Assembly (NCBI RefSeq): GCF_014852005.1
Contig: NZ_JACVAU010000001.1
Coordinates: 332,001 to 396,000, forward strand
Source of the DNA: Pseudoxanthomonas sp. PXM03
Lineage (GTDB): Bacteria > Pseudomonadota > Gammaproteobacteria > Xanthomonadales > Xanthomonadaceae
Length of the DNA stretch: 64,000 bases
Direction of reading: 5' to 3'
The notes below the pieces were generated by a model. The model searched no databases. It was not told the origin of the DNA and worked only from the letters and a program-made list of their open reading frames with translations. Made by a program: the position numbers and the translations under genes. Positions 9,010 through 17,412 of this stretch are shown here, piece after piece. Numbering within the stretch: the first letter of the stretch is position 1; each line of letters begins with the position of its first letter.

Positions 9010-9082
9010 CAGGGCCTTTCGGGCTAAAAATTTAACCAATCGGTGAATTGCCGTCAGGCCCCAACTGGAACACCATCAGACT

Positions 9083-9748
9083 ATGTCCGTCACAACCAAG
9101 CAGCCACTGGCCGTCAATGGAAGACCCCAGCGGATTCGCATCCTGGCGGTCGATGACCATCCTATCTACCGAGATGGGCTGGCAGCGGTGTTGGCGTTGC
9201 ATGCGGATCTAGAGCTTGTGGGCGAGGCGGGAGATGGGGCAGCTGCACTTGATGCGTACCGCGTTCATCAACCCGACGTAACCTTGATGGATCTGAGCAT
9301 GCCCGTGATGAGTGGCGTGGAAGCCATCACGAAGATACTGGAAGAGTCTCCGGCAGCGAAGATCATCGCCTTGACCACGTACCAGGGCGACACAGACATA
9401 CATCGGGCCCTGGAGGCGGGTGCACGAGGCTACCTCCTCAAAGATGTCCTAAGGAACGAGGTTGCGGACGCTGTACGGGCGGTTTGGACCCAAGGCTGGA
9501 TTCTCCCGGATGCGGTGGCGCGGAGGCTCGCTCAGTACGTTCCTCGGGTTGAACTGACCGACCGAGAGCTTGAAGTTCTTCAACTGATGGCAAAAGGACT
9601 TCGGAACAAGGAAATCGCATCTCATATCCACAGGACAGAGGCGACGGTCAAGGTCCATGTCCTCCATTTGCTAAGTAAACTCCGAGCACAAGATCGAACG
9701 GAAGCGGTTGTGATCGCACTCAAGCGGGGCATCATCCATCTCGATTGA
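9083..9748 (+). CDS. NarL/FixJ-family response regulator
   Basis: A 221-residue regulator with a receiver domain ('ILAVDDHPIYRDG', phospho-accepting Asp70 in 'LMDLSMPV', then 'IIALTTYQ' and 'GYLLKD') and a C-terminal LuxR helix-turn-helix ('LTDRELEVLQLMAKGLRNKE'). It follows the Reg_prop kinase in the same direction and so is its likely output. The 145 bases after it contain an inverted repeat that could be its binding site. The isochorismatase and WrbA genes downstream are candidate targets (inference). Confidence 0.95.
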   Translation: MSVTTKQPLAVNGRPQRIRILAVDDHPIYRDGLAAVLALHADLELVGEAGDGAAALDAYRVHQPDVTLMDLSMPVMSGVEAITKILEESPAAKIIALTTYQGDTDIHRALEAGARGYLLKDVLRNEVADAVRAVWTQGWILPDAVARRLAQYVPRVELTDRELEVLQLMAKGLRNKEIASHIHRTEATVKVHVLHLLSKLRAQDRTEAVVIALKRGIIHLD

Positions 9749-9805
9749 TGGTCGAGCAGTGGTTCCCTCTCCCTGCTGCACGAGTATGGGTAGCCATTAG
9801 CCAAA

Positions 9806-9828
9806 AGGCGTAACCACAATCTACGCCT
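9806..9828. promoter_or_regulatory. Inverted repeat AGGCGTA-N9-TACGCCT
   Basis: Two perfect 7-bp arms separated by nine bases lie 58 bases after the response-regulator stop and 66 bases before the isochorismatase ATG. No T-run follows, so an operator, perhaps for the NarL-type regulator just upstream, is as likely as a weak terminator. Confidence 0.4.
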
Positions 9829-9893
9829 ATGACGGATTACCGTTGTCGAGATAGCGCCGTAACGTGGGCTTCACACCCACGCACGAGGCGCAT

Positions 9894-10556
9894 ATGAGCA
9901 GCTCAACCCAGGGCAAGGTCGGTAAAGAAGCCCTTATCACTCCGGACAACTGCGTCCTGCTGTTGATCGATCATCAGCCGTTTCAGTTCAGTGGCGTAAA
10001 GAACATTGACGCCGCACTGCTCATGAACAACGTGGTTGCCTTGGCGAAGACCGCAAAGGTCTTCGATGTTCCCACCCTGTTGACCAGCGTAGTAGAGGAT
10101 CGTGGCGGGTACATCGTGAAGCCGCTTCTGGACGTATTTCCAGAGCAGAAGCCAATCAACCGCACCACGATCAATACGTGGGAAGACCCTGCTTGTGTCG
10201 AATGGGTTAGGAAGACCGGTCGAAAGAAAGTAGTGATCGCCGCTCTGTGGACTGAGGTATGTCTTGCGTTCCCGGTCATCCACGCGCTTGGCGATGGCTA
10301 TGAAGTCTATTTCGTCACTGACGCGTCAGGCGGAACGAGCGTTGAAGCTCACGAGATGGGCATCGCTCGCATGATTCAGGCTGGTGCAGTGCCCATGACC
10401 TGGATCGTGTTCGCGTCGGAGCTACAGCGGGACTGGGCGCGCGAAGAGTCCGCAGCCAAGCTGATCCCCGCACTTCTGGAGCACGGGGGCGCTACCGCTA
10501 CCAACCTGGCATGGGAGTTCCAGCTCCTCGCAGGCATGTCCGGTCCAGGCGTCTGA
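9894..10556 (+). CDS. Isochorismatase family cysteine hydrolase
   Basis: A 220-residue protein of the isochorismatase/nicotinamidase-like superfamily. The catalytic Asp is in 'VLLLIDHQPFQF' near the N-terminus, a Lys is in 'RKTGRKKVVIAALWTE', and the Cys is in 'TEVCLAFPV'. The spacing matches the YcaC-like subgroup, whose substrates are mostly unknown. I chose the ATG at 9894, with GAGG six bases upstream, over an in-frame GTG at 9864 that lies within a small hairpin. Confidence 0.92.
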   Translation: MSSSTQGKVGKEALITPDNCVLLLIDHQPFQFSGVKNIDAALLMNNVVALAKTAKVFDVPTLLTSVVEDRGGYIVKPLLDVFPEQKPINRTTINTWEDPACVEWVRKTGRKKVVIAALWTEVCLAFPVIHALGDGYEVYFVTDASGGTSVEAHEMGIARMIQAGAVPMTWIVFASELQRDWAREESAAKLIPALLEHGGATATNLAWEFQLLAGMSGPGV

Positions 10557-10627
10557 CTCCAGTTTGACGCCCCATCGGCCGCAGACAGTGGCCGTCAACG
10601 TGTCGCGGTACAACAGTGGAGATTCAC

Positions 10628-11227
10628 GTGGCAAAAGTTCTCGTTCTTTACTACTCCTCTTATGGCCATATCGAAAAGATGGCCCAGGCCGTGGCGGAAG
10701 GCGCACAAAGTGCTGGCGCTACCGTCGATATCCGGAGGGTTCCGGAAACGGTTCCTGAAGATATCGCGCGCAAGAGCCACTACAAGCTTGATCAGCAGGC
10801 ACCGATCGCCACGGTTGCCGAGCTTGAAGACTACGACGCCATTGTGATCGGCACGGGCACGCGCTACGGACGGATCACTTCCCAGATGGCGGCGTTTCTG
10901 GATCAAACCGGCGGCCTGTGGGCCCGCGGTGCACTCAATGGCAAAGTCGGCGCGGCGTTCACGTCTACGGCCACCCAGCACGGGGGCCAGGAAGCTACGC
11001 TGTTCTCGATCATCACGAATCTCCTTCATTTCGGCATGACGATCGTCGGTTTGCCCTACAGCCATCAGGGACAGATGACCGTGGATGAAATCGTCGGAGG
11101 TGCACCCTATGGGGCGACGACGGTTGCCGGCGGAGACGGATCGCGGCAGCCGACTGAAATCGATCTGGCAGGTGCGCGCCATCAGGGCGAACTGGTTGCA
11201 CGAACGGCGGCCAAGCTTTTTGACTGA
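10628..11227 (+). CDS. wrbA: NAD(P)H:quinone oxidoreductase, WrbA type
   Basis: A 199-residue flavodoxin-like protein matching WrbA in length and in motifs: '[18 protein letters not shown]' at the start (FMN phosphate loop), '[18 protein letters not shown]', '[15 protein letters not shown]' and '[19 protein letters not shown]'. WrbA performs two-electron reduction of quinones, avoiding semiquinone radicals. I chose the GTG at 10628, preceded by GTGGAG, because it places V-A-K-V-L-V-L-Y-Y at the WrbA N-terminus. It fits a quinone/electrophile role for the island. Confidence 0.94.
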   Translation: MAKVLVLYYSSYGHIEKMAQAVAEGAQSAGATVDIRRVPETVPEDIARKSHYKLDQQAPIATVAELEDYDAIVIGTGTRYGRITSQMAAFLDQTGGLWARGALNGKVGAAFTSTATQHGGQEATLFSIITNLLHFGMTIVGLPYSHQGQMTVDEIVGGAPYGATTVAGGDGSRQPTEIDLAGARHQGELVARTAAKLFD

Positions 11228-11289
11228 CAACCGCGCAGTGCGGGGCGCTCGCAAGCGAGCGTCTTGTCGACAACTATTGGAGTCATCGT

Positions 11290-11724
11290 ATGACCAACAT
11301 GATCACCGCCGAGGCCATCAAGGTCATTGTCCGGACCAACACTGAGCGGGTGCAAGGGCAAGGCGACTTCGCATTATTCGAAGAGCTTTTCGCCGATGAC
11401 TTTGTCGACCATACCCCGCAGCCTGGCACCACACCCGACAAGGATGGCGTCCGGATTCTGTATCACCGCCTTCGCGAGGCATTCCCCGACTTCAACCCCG
11501 TCATTCATTGGCAGGCCGTGGATGGCGACATCGTGACCACGTTCAAAACGTACCACGGAACTCATCGGGGCCCACTCTTCGGAATCGCGCCCACAGGACG
11601 GAAGATCCAGTTCGAAACGGTTGATGCCATGCGTGTACGCGACGGGAAGATCACAGACCACTGGGGCGTGGCAAACCTCTTCTCGCTAATGCAGCAACTC
11701 GGCGGACTTCCTCTGATTCCCTGA
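11290..11724 (+). CDS. SnoaL-like ester cyclase family protein
   Basis: A 144-residue NTF2-fold protein of the SnoaL/ester-cyclase type without a signal peptide. Key segments are 'ELFADDFVDHTPQPGTTPD', 'LREAFPDFNPVIHW', 'GTHRGPLFGIAPTGRKIQF' and 'DGKITDHWGV'. The Asp-His pairs correspond to the acid/base site of SnoaL polyketide cyclases, but most family members have no assigned substrate. It is the first of four such genes in this island. Confidence 0.9.
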   Translation: MTNMITAEAIKVIVRTNTERVQGQGDFALFEELFADDFVDHTPQPGTTPDKDGVRILYHRLREAFPDFNPVIHWQAVDGDIVTTFKTYHGTHRGPLFGIAPTGRKIQFETVDAMRVRDGKITDHWGVANLFSLMQQLGGLPLIP

Positions 11725-11758
11725 TCAAATCCTTGTGCACATTAAACCCGAGAGCCAG

Positions 11759-12307
11759 ATGAAATCGTCCATTGCAGCAATAGGCTCCATCTTCCTTATC
11801 GTCATTGGCTCTCTTCAGCATGCAGAAGCCAGACAGCCAGATACTGACATCGAGGCCAACAAGGCGGTAGTGCTCAGATACTTTGACGCCTTTAATCGAG
11901 CCGACTTCAGTCAGCTCGATCAGATAGTCACTGCAGACTACGGTGACCGGCTCGAGGGGCAGGCTCCTGGCATCCACGTGATCAAGAGCTATCTCGAAGG
12001 ATTGAAGGCCAGCTTCCCCGACTTCACCTGGACGATTGAGCAGATCGTTGCCGAGGGTGATCGCGTCGCGGTCATGAACCGGGTATCAGGCACCCACAGG
12101 GCTGACTTCGGTGGCCTGAAGGCGACGGGTAACAAGGTGGACTTTCGCGCCTTCCAGATCTATCGCATTGAGCGGGGAAAGCTCGCCGAGCACTGGGAGG
12201 TCGCTGATTTCGCAACTTTCCAGGCGCAGTTGGAGGCAAAGACAAAAGAGTCCGCCTTTCAGTCGTTTCAGCGAGAACTGGCGCCAGCCAAGGAGAGTGA
12301 GAAATGA
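11759..12307 (+). CDS. Secreted SnoaL-like protein
   Basis: A 182-residue protein with a likely signal peptide (hydrophobic core 'IAAIGSIFLIVIGSL', cleavage near 'AEA-RQ') and a SnoaL/NTF2-like domain: 'ANKAVVLRYFDAFNRADF', 'LKASFPDFTWTIEQIVAEG', 'SGTHRADFGGLKATG', 'KLAEHWEVADF'. It is a diverged relative of the preceding gene but exported, presumably periplasmic. I used the ATG at 11759 rather than the GTG at 11735 because it sets the signal peptide in register. Its stop overlaps the start of the next SDR gene. Confidence 0.87.
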   Translation: MKSSIAAIGSIFLIVIGSLQHAEARQPDTDIEANKAVVLRYFDAFNRADFSQLDQIVTADYGDRLEGQAPGIHVIKSYLEGLKASFPDFTWTIEQIVAEGDRVAVMNRVSGTHRADFGGLKATGNKVDFRAFQIYRIERGKLAEHWEVADFATFQAQLEAKTKESAFQSFQRELAPAKESEK

Positions 12308-13074
12308 CGGCCTTGCTTGCAGGTAAAGTGGTCGTCGTAACGGGCGCGGCAAGCGGCATAGGACGCGCGATCGCAGTCGGTGTGGCACAGCACGGCGCGA
12401 AGGCTGTCGTTGTCTCAGACCTGGTGGAGGCTCCGCGTGAAGGCGGGCCAACCACAACAAGTGAGATCCAGTCGTTGGGTGTTCCTGCAATTTTTGTGCG
12501 CACCAATGTAAGCCAGCGCGCCGAAGTCGATGCGCTTCTCGCCGAATCCGAGCAGTTTGGCGGGGTTGATCTCATGGTGTGCAATGCCGGGATAACGCTA
12601 CGCTCGGATGGCGCTGATGTTGCTGAGGACGACTACCGTCGACTGATGTCCGTCAACCTTGATGGCGTCCTGTTCAGCGCTCAAGCGGCGGCACGCCAGA
12701 TGCAGGCGCTTTCCAAGCCAGGAAGTATTGTGTTGATGGCCAGCATGGGCGGGGTTTCAGGCGCGGGGATGACCGTAGCCTACTCGACCAGCAAGGGTGG
12801 CGTTGTACTGATGGCAAAGGCGTTGGCTGATGCACTCGGCCCGTCTGGCATTCGGGTCAACTCGGTCTGCCCTGGCACTATCGACACAGCCCTGCTGCGG
12901 AATACCCCAGGGGTGGCCGAAGCATCGGAAGGCTTTAGGCAGAGAACACCTCTACGCCGCCTTGGAAAACCTTCGGAGATTGCTGATGCAGTGGTGTGGC
13001 TCGGTTCCGACATGTCGAGCTACGTGACTGGCGTTCCCCTACTCGTCGACGGCGGCTTGCTGTCAGTGCTGTAA
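12304..13074 (+). CDS. SDR family oxidoreductase
   Basis: A 256-residue classical SDR with TGAASGIG at residues 13-20, CNAG at 93-96 and the catalytic pair in YSTSK (Tyr160, Lys164). The ending 'SSYVTGVPLLVDGGLLSVL' is complete. 'VVVSDL' after strand two suggests NAD(H). Its ATG overlaps the stop of the secreted SnoaL-like gene (ATGA), so the two are translationally coupled. The DoxX gene follows at 41 bases. Confidence 0.93.
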   Translation: MTALLAGKVVVVTGAASGIGRAIAVGVAQHGAKAVVVSDLVEAPREGGPTTTSEIQSLGVPAIFVRTNVSQRAEVDALLAESEQFGGVDLMVCNAGITLRSDGADVAEDDYRRLMSVNLDGVLFSAQAAARQMQALSKPGSIVLMASMGGVSGAGMTVAYSTSKGGVVLMAKALADALGPSGIRVNSVCPGTIDTALLRNTPGVAEASEGFRQRTPLRRLGKPSEIADAVVWLGSDMSSYVTGVPLLVDGGLLSVL

Positions 13075-13115
13075 GCGCGCCAGCACAGCGTGCGTCAACT
13101 ATCAGAGATTGCACA

Positions 13116-13559
13116 ATGATCACCCCCATCACTAGCAATAAGCTTGTCGATGCCAGCTTCTACGGCTCGGCGCTCGCACTATCCGGGCGCCTCCTCATGG
13201 CCACGATCTTCATTATTTCGGGCGTGGGAAAGGTCACGAATCCTGGTGCAACCGCGGCCTTCATAGCTGCGGCTGGTCTGCCGCTGCCGCAAGTAGCGCT
13301 GCTCATTGCCATCGTGATTGAGATCGCGGGTGGTATAGCGCTCGTCTTGGGCTATCGAACCCGTCTGGTCGCGGGTGCTCTCGCCATATTCTGTCTTGTC
13401 ACTGCCGTGAGCTTCCATCGGAACTTCATCGATCAGAACCAGTTCATCCACTTCTTCAAAAACCTCACCATGGCCGGAGGATTCCTACAGATCCTTGCTT
13501 ACGGTCCGGGCTTCCTGAGCGTAGATGCGAAGCTAGCGCAGACGCGCGGGGCCACCTAG
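13116..13559 (+). CDS. DoxX family membrane protein
   Basis: A 147-residue, four-helix inner-membrane protein of the DoxX family: 'GRLLMATIFIISGVGKVTNP', 'IVIEIAGGIALVLGYRTR', 'VTAVSFHRNFIDQNQFIHF' and 'KNLTMAGGFLQILAYG'. The layout equals that of the DoxX protein at 3637, which suggests duplicated sub-operons of DoxX plus SDR in one island. A plausible role is membrane quinone/redox maintenance (family inference). It sits between an SDR and a quinone-reductase-like gene. Confidence 0.92.
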   Translation: MITPITSNKLVDASFYGSALALSGRLLMATIFIISGVGKVTNPGATAAFIAAAGLPLPQVALLIAIVIEIAGGIALVLGYRTRLVAGALAIFCLVTAVSFHRNFIDQNQFIHFFKNLTMAGGFLQILAYGPGFLSVDAKLAQTRGAT

Positions 13560-13677
13560 CCAGAGCTCACCTATCGAGTCATAAGATGGATCGCATCGAT
13601 AGACATAGGCTTCAAAGCCGTCTTGGTGACGCCTAGTCTTTGCGCTCGATCCTTTGCCAAGCAAACCGGACAACAAG

Positions 13678-14631
13678 ATGAGCACCACAATTCGCTTTCA
13701 CCAGTATGGCGGCCCGGAAGTTCTAGTTGTTGAAGAGGAGCGCGTAGGAGCTCCACAAGCAGGACAAGTACGGCTGCGCCAAGAGGCCGTCGGGGTGAAC
13801 TTCATCGACACGATCTTCCGGAAGGGCGTGTTTCCCATGTCTCTGCCGGGCGTAACGGGTGTAGAGGGGGCGGGAGTCGTTGAAGAGCTTGGTCCTGGCG
13901 TCGAGTCCGTGCAAGTGGGCGACCGCGTGGCCTACTTCCTGTCGCCTGGCAGTTACGCTGGCGTGCGCCTGATCAATGCCGCAGACCTCATTGCCGTTCC
14001 CGACGATCTGACTGCCTTGCAAGTGGCGACGATTCTCACCAAGGGTCTGACCGCTTGGGCCGCTTTGAATGGGTTCTACAACCTTCAGTCCGGAGATAGG
14101 GTCCTTATCCAAGGCGCCTCGAGCAACGTGGGGCTACTCGTCGCGCGGTGGGCGCGAGCAAAGGGGGCCTTTGTGATTGGCACCACCGGCTCGCCGGACA
14201 AGCTCGAGCTTATAAGCGGCTCGGTGGATCATGCTCTGCTATCGAACGATTCCGGGTTTCAAAGGCAACTGAGTGAGCTCCTTCCGACCGGGGCCGATGT
14301 GGTGTATGAGTTTGTCGGAAGGGTCACCTTCGCTACGTCAGCCGCCTCGGTGAAAGACGGTGGCACGATCGTAACTGTCGGCGCAGCCTCTGGTTCTCCA
14401 GAGGTCGATCAGGCCGAGCTTGCCAAACGCAACGTACACCTCGTTGGGGGTCCCATGGCGCAACACCTACAAGGCCGTCTTGGAGCTGCAGTTGCCGACG
14501 TGTTCCAAGCCTTCAGAGAGGGCACGTTCGGGGAATACACGCCTTCGACATATCCGTTGGAGGCCGCCGCATTGGCGCACTCCGAGATTGCCTCCCGTCG
14601 AAAGATTGGACCCATGGTGTTGTTACCGTGA
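13678..14631 (+). CDS. Zinc-independent quinone oxidoreductase (MDR family)
   Basis: A 317-residue medium-chain dehydrogenase/reductase without zinc ligands, of quinone oxidoreductase type. The start is 'FHQYGGPEVLVVEEERVG', then 'VGVNFIDTIFRKGVFP' (family GVNxxD) and the nucleotide-binding segment 'VLIQGASSNVGLLVARWA' in place of the usual A-A-G-G-V-G. The family transfers hydride from NADPH to quinones or enones in the cytoplasm. The ATG at 13678 is preferred to a TTG at 13654. It overlaps the next gene by four bases. Confidence 0.93.
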   Translation: MSTTIRFHQYGGPEVLVVEEERVGAPQAGQVRLRQEAVGVNFIDTIFRKGVFPMSLPGVTGVEGAGVVEELGPGVESVQVGDRVAYFLSPGSYAGVRLINAADLIAVPDDLTALQVATILTKGLTAWAALNGFYNLQSGDRVLIQGASSNVGLLVARWARAKGAFVIGTTGSPDKLELISGSVDHALLSNDSGFQRQLSELLPTGADVVYEFVGRVTFATSAASVKDGGTIVTVGAASGSPEVDQAELAKRNVHLVGGPMAQHLQGRLGAAVADVFQAFREGTFGEYTPSTYPLEAAALAHSEIASRRKIGPMVLLP

Positions 14632-15188
14632 ACAACAAGAGGACATGGCAACCGTTGGGTAGGTTCGCGCTCGCACTAGCTACGCTTCTTGCAGCCTTTT
14701 CCGGGAATGCTCAAGAAGTTGATAACAGACCGGGTGCTGCCATCTGGTACCAGGCCTTCAGCCTTCATGACCCGGAGTTGCTCGGCACGGTCCTGGCGGA
14801 TGACTGGTATGAGACCCCTTCCGAGGAACGAGGTGGTAAGCAGACTGGGATGAACTTGCTCGTCTACCTTACGACCGTTTTCCCAGACTTCGATATTGAA
14901 GTCAAAGACATGATTCAGGAAGGGAACAAGGTCGTTGTTCGTTCCCACATCACCGGTACTCACTGTGGATCATTTCTCGGATTCGAGCCTCGCCATGGAA
15001 AGCTTTCCATCCAGGCAATCGACATCCACGAGTTCAAAGACGGAAAGATAGTCCATACATGGCATTCGGAGGATTGGATGACGGGTCTTCGCCAGCTGGG
15101 CGTCATCCCAAGTCCGTCACCAAGCGATCCACAGCTTTTTGGTACGGCGACGGAAAACGCTGACTGTTGGAAGAAGAGCGGTTCCTGA
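14628..15188 (+). CDS. Secreted SnoaL-like protein
   Basis: A 186-residue exported SnoaL/ester-cyclase-like protein. The signal peptide core is 'FALALATLLAAFSGNAQ', followed by 'AIWYQAFSLHDPELLGTVL', 'TTVFPDFDIEVKDMIQEGN', 'ITGTHCGSFLGFEPRHGKLS' and 'DGKIVHTWHSEDWMTGLRQL'. The GTG start overlaps the TGA of the quinone reductase gene (GTGA), so translation is coupled. The substrate is unknown. Confidence 0.87.
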   Translation: MNNKRTWQPLGRFALALATLLAAFSGNAQEVDNRPGAAIWYQAFSLHDPELLGTVLADDWYETPSEERGGKQTGMNLLVYLTTVFPDFDIEVKDMIQEGNKVVVRSHITGTHCGSFLGFEPRHGKLSIQAIDIHEFKDGKIVHTWHSEDWMTGLRQLGVIPSPSPSDPQLFGTATENADCWKKSGS

Positions 15189-15425
15189 ACGCAGCGATCG
15201 AGATGTCCATGCCGGTACGAACGCGTTCGGGCCCCCTGAGGCGTCTGCGAGGTCACCCACCGCTGATTGCTTCTGACCGATAGCAGTTGCCCCCGGAAAG
15301 ACGGTGAATTTAGAGGATTTGGCAAGGGTTCGAAAGGAAGCGGCATTAGCAGCTTCGCGCTGTCGACCTAGCATGAACTCACGGTCGGAGCACGACCTAT
15401 TACCCGCCACCATGGAGTACATGAC
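15189..15425. other. Non-coding gap between two SnoaL-like genes
   Basis: No intact gene is seen in these 237 bases. A weak Shine-Dalgarno is absent before the next ATG, so the following gene may have its own promoter here. No terminator hairpin with a T-run is evident. Confidence 0.35.
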
Positions 15426-15857
15426 ATGAAGAACGAAACGAATGAAGCCCTGATTCGCAGCCTGTACAAGGCTGTCAACGAGAAGGATCTGCAGACCATC
15501 GCTGGATTCGGCGCGACCGAGAGCGAGTGGCTGGATGTGCCGTTTGACTTCACGACCTATGGAGTGAACGCCATCATCGACCCTTGGGCGAGCTGGTTCA
15601 ATATCTTCCCCGATGCGACCTGCGAAGTCCGTAGCCTGGTCGCGATTGACGATTACGTCATTGCCCAAGGCATCGGACGCGGCACGCACCAGGGCGTATT
15701 CAACTCCCCCGCAGGTGTGCTGCAGCCGACTGGCCGAGCAATGCAGGTCAATTTCTGCGATGTGTACCGCCTCAAGGACGAAAAGATCGTTCGCGCAGAT
15801 TCGTACTTCGATTTCTATGGCCTGCTGGAGCAGCTCGCCCCAGAGAAGCTCAGCTGA
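15426..15857 (+). CDS. SnoaL-like/ester cyclase family protein
   Basis: A 143-residue cytoplasmic NTF2-fold protein: 'ALIRSLYKAVNEKDLQTIAG', 'INAIIDPWASWFNIFPD'-type helix-strand segment, 'GRGTHQGVFNSPAGVLQPTG', 'DVYRLKDEKIVRADSYFDF'. It differs from the other three SnoaL-like proteins by lacking a signal peptide and by having Tyr/Phe in place of the HW motif near the end. The catalytic role is unproven. Confidence 0.85.
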   Translation: MKNETNEALIRSLYKAVNEKDLQTIAGFGATESEWLDVPFDFTTYGVNAIIDPWASWFNIFPDATCEVRSLVAIDDYVIAQGIGRGTHQGVFNSPAGVLQPTGRAMQVNFCDVYRLKDEKIVRADSYFDFYGLLEQLAPEKLS

Positions 15858-15998
15858 TCCAACTGCTCCAGGGGCGATCACTCGCCCTTGGAGCTGCTCG
15901 TACGAAAGCAAACGATTACTTGGGTTTGAAGTGCAGTTCGGCCATACGATCTGAAGCAATAGCCGAAGACATGTCAAGGGCTTAGCGACCTCATTCTT

Positions 15999-16409
15999 AT
16001 GGAAATTCTCTCTCTCCAGACTGACTTAAAGGCGACGCTTGGCCTCACGATCAGGCGTGAGCAAGATCCAAGACATGCCGCCAGGACGAGAGGCGTCAAT
16101 CGCTCGCTAGCCTACATAGAAAGCAACTTCTGCTCACAGCTCAGTCTGGGCCAGATTGCGAAGATCGCCTGCATCAGTAGATTTCACTTCGCGAGAGTGT
16201 TCCGCGAAGAAGTCGGAATGAGCCCGCTTGAGTATGTGAGATGGCGTCGAGTGAAGGAGGCCGAGAGGCGTCTAAGCGAAGGAGAGTCATCTCTTCTACA
16301 GCTGACAGCCGAGCTCGGTTACTTCGACCAAAGTCATTTCAGTCGTTGCTTTCGTGACGTTGTGGGATTGACGCCTTCAGAGTATTTAAGAAGGACTGAG
16401 TTCTCTTAG
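15999..16409 (+). CDS. AraC-type regulator, DNA-binding domain only
   Basis: A 136-residue protein made almost entirely of the AraC/XylS double helix-turn-helix: 'LSLGQIAKIACISRFHFAR' then 'LLQLTAELGYFDQSHFSRCF' and the ending 'RDVVGLTPSEYLRR'. About 35 residues precede the domain, so there is no ligand-binding module of normal size. It may be a SoxS/MarA-like short regulator controlled by its own level, or a trimmed AraC gene. It closes the plus-strand redox cluster. Confidence 0.92.
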   Translation: MEILSLQTDLKATLGLTIRREQDPRHAARTRGVNRSLAYIESNFCSQLSLGQIAKIACISRFHFARVFREEVGMSPLEYVRWRRVKEAERRLSEGESSLLQLTAELGYFDQSHFSRCFRDVVGLTPSEYLRRTEFS

Positions 16410-16582
16410 ATCCAGCTTTCTGATCTCTAGGACTCCGCATTTGTGGTCTCCTACCTTGTCACAGAAGCAGTTCAACCACTTGTCTGCTCTCCCGCCTCCG
16501 ACAAACGAGCGCGGGGAAGCACTCCAGAGGATGTCCGCTTTGGGTCGGAAGCAGTCATGCCAAGGCTGCTTTAGGTTAAGAG
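16410..16582. other. Intergenic region with a dispersed palindrome
   Basis: No gene is supported here. The region contains the imperfect palindrome at 16531-16558, listed separately. Confidence 0.4.
16531..16558. repeat. Dispersed 26-28 bp imperfect palindrome, copy 1
   Basis: The segment ATGTCCGCTTTGGGTCGGAA followed by GCAGTCAT can fold as TGTCCGCTT against the near-complement GAAGCAGTCA. Related copies are at 27101-27126 and 28698-28721, all in non-coding DNA. Similar palindromes are scattered through many proteobacterial genomes, and the spurious peptide M-S-A-L-G-R-K comes from them. Confidence 0.6.
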
Positions 16583-17223
16583 CTACGCTTCGGTTTGCTC
16601 GGCTAGTAGCAGGGCGTCGTCCACCTCTACCCCAAGGTAGCGGACGGTACTCTCAATCTTGCTATGCCCGAGCAGCAGCTGTATGGCGCGCAGATTCTTG
16701 GTGCGCTGATAAATAAGTGATGCCTTCGTCCGGCGCATGGAGTGTGTTCCGTAGCTCACGGGATCCAGGCCGATACTGCAGACCCAAGCCTTCACTAGAC
16801 GGGCGTACTGACGTGTAGATAGATGAGAATAGCCCTGCGAACCACCTGGGAAGAGATGATCATCTAGCCCTAGCTGCCGGCTGCCGGCTGCCGGCTGCCG
16901 ATCCACGAAGTCAAAGCCTCCCTGGTGTGTGGCATGATTTCAAACTGGACAGCACGCTTTGTCTTCCGCTGTATAAGGCATCCTCTCGAACCAATCCGCA
17001 CGCCATGTGCAATGTCTCGGACGCGGAGTCCGACCAGATCACATGCACGTAGCTTGCTATCGATTGCGAGATCGAAGAGCGCCAACTGGCGTTTGTCGCC
17101 ACTGAGTTGAAGTCGGACCCGAATCGACCAGATCTCCTTCAGTTTGAGTGGCGATTTCTGCCCCACCATTTTGCCCAAGTTCCAGGCAGGACGTACCACA
17201 CAGCGGTTTGGGCTTCGCTTCAC
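16583..17223 (-). pseudogene. Tyrosine recombinase/integrase, frame broken by a 7-bp repeat
   Basis: Two adjacent minus-strand frames together make a complete tyrosine recombinase of about 205 residues. The first (17223-16870) reads 'KSPLKLKEIWSIRVRLQLSG', 'DLAIDSKLRACDLVGLRVRD' (box I Arg) and stops at TAG just past 'SWIGSRQPAAGS'. The second (16906-16583) continues with 'LGLDDHLFPGG', 'GTHSMRRTKASLIYQRTKN' (HxxR), 'LLLGHSKIESTVRYLGVEVD' (Tyr nucleophile). The break lies in four 7-bp units; two units would give an open frame. All catalytic residues survive across the two frames. Confidence 0.88.
16872..16899. repeat. Four 7-bp tandem units inside the integrase gene
   Basis: On the plus strand the units are AGCTGCC, GGCTGCC, GGCTGCC, GGCTGCC (GGCAGCC in gene sense). 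Each added or lost unit shifts the frame by one base. Two units restore 'SWIGSRQLGLDDHLF'; five units would also be in frame. With the present four, translation stops immediately after the tract. Confidence 0.9.
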
Positions 17224-17412
17224 AGCTTTCCCCTATCGTGAGATGGGAGGAGAGGCTTTACGCATGCGCACGCCCCTCTTATGAGGCCAAAGCTTGGCAT
17301 GTTGGGGCTACGTCAGACTCAGGGCCGATTTCCTTTTTGATACAGCGTCTCAGGTACGGAATGGGTGGGGAATGACGCGCCTCCCCACCGTCAGCTACAT
17401 GGTTGGCGCTAG

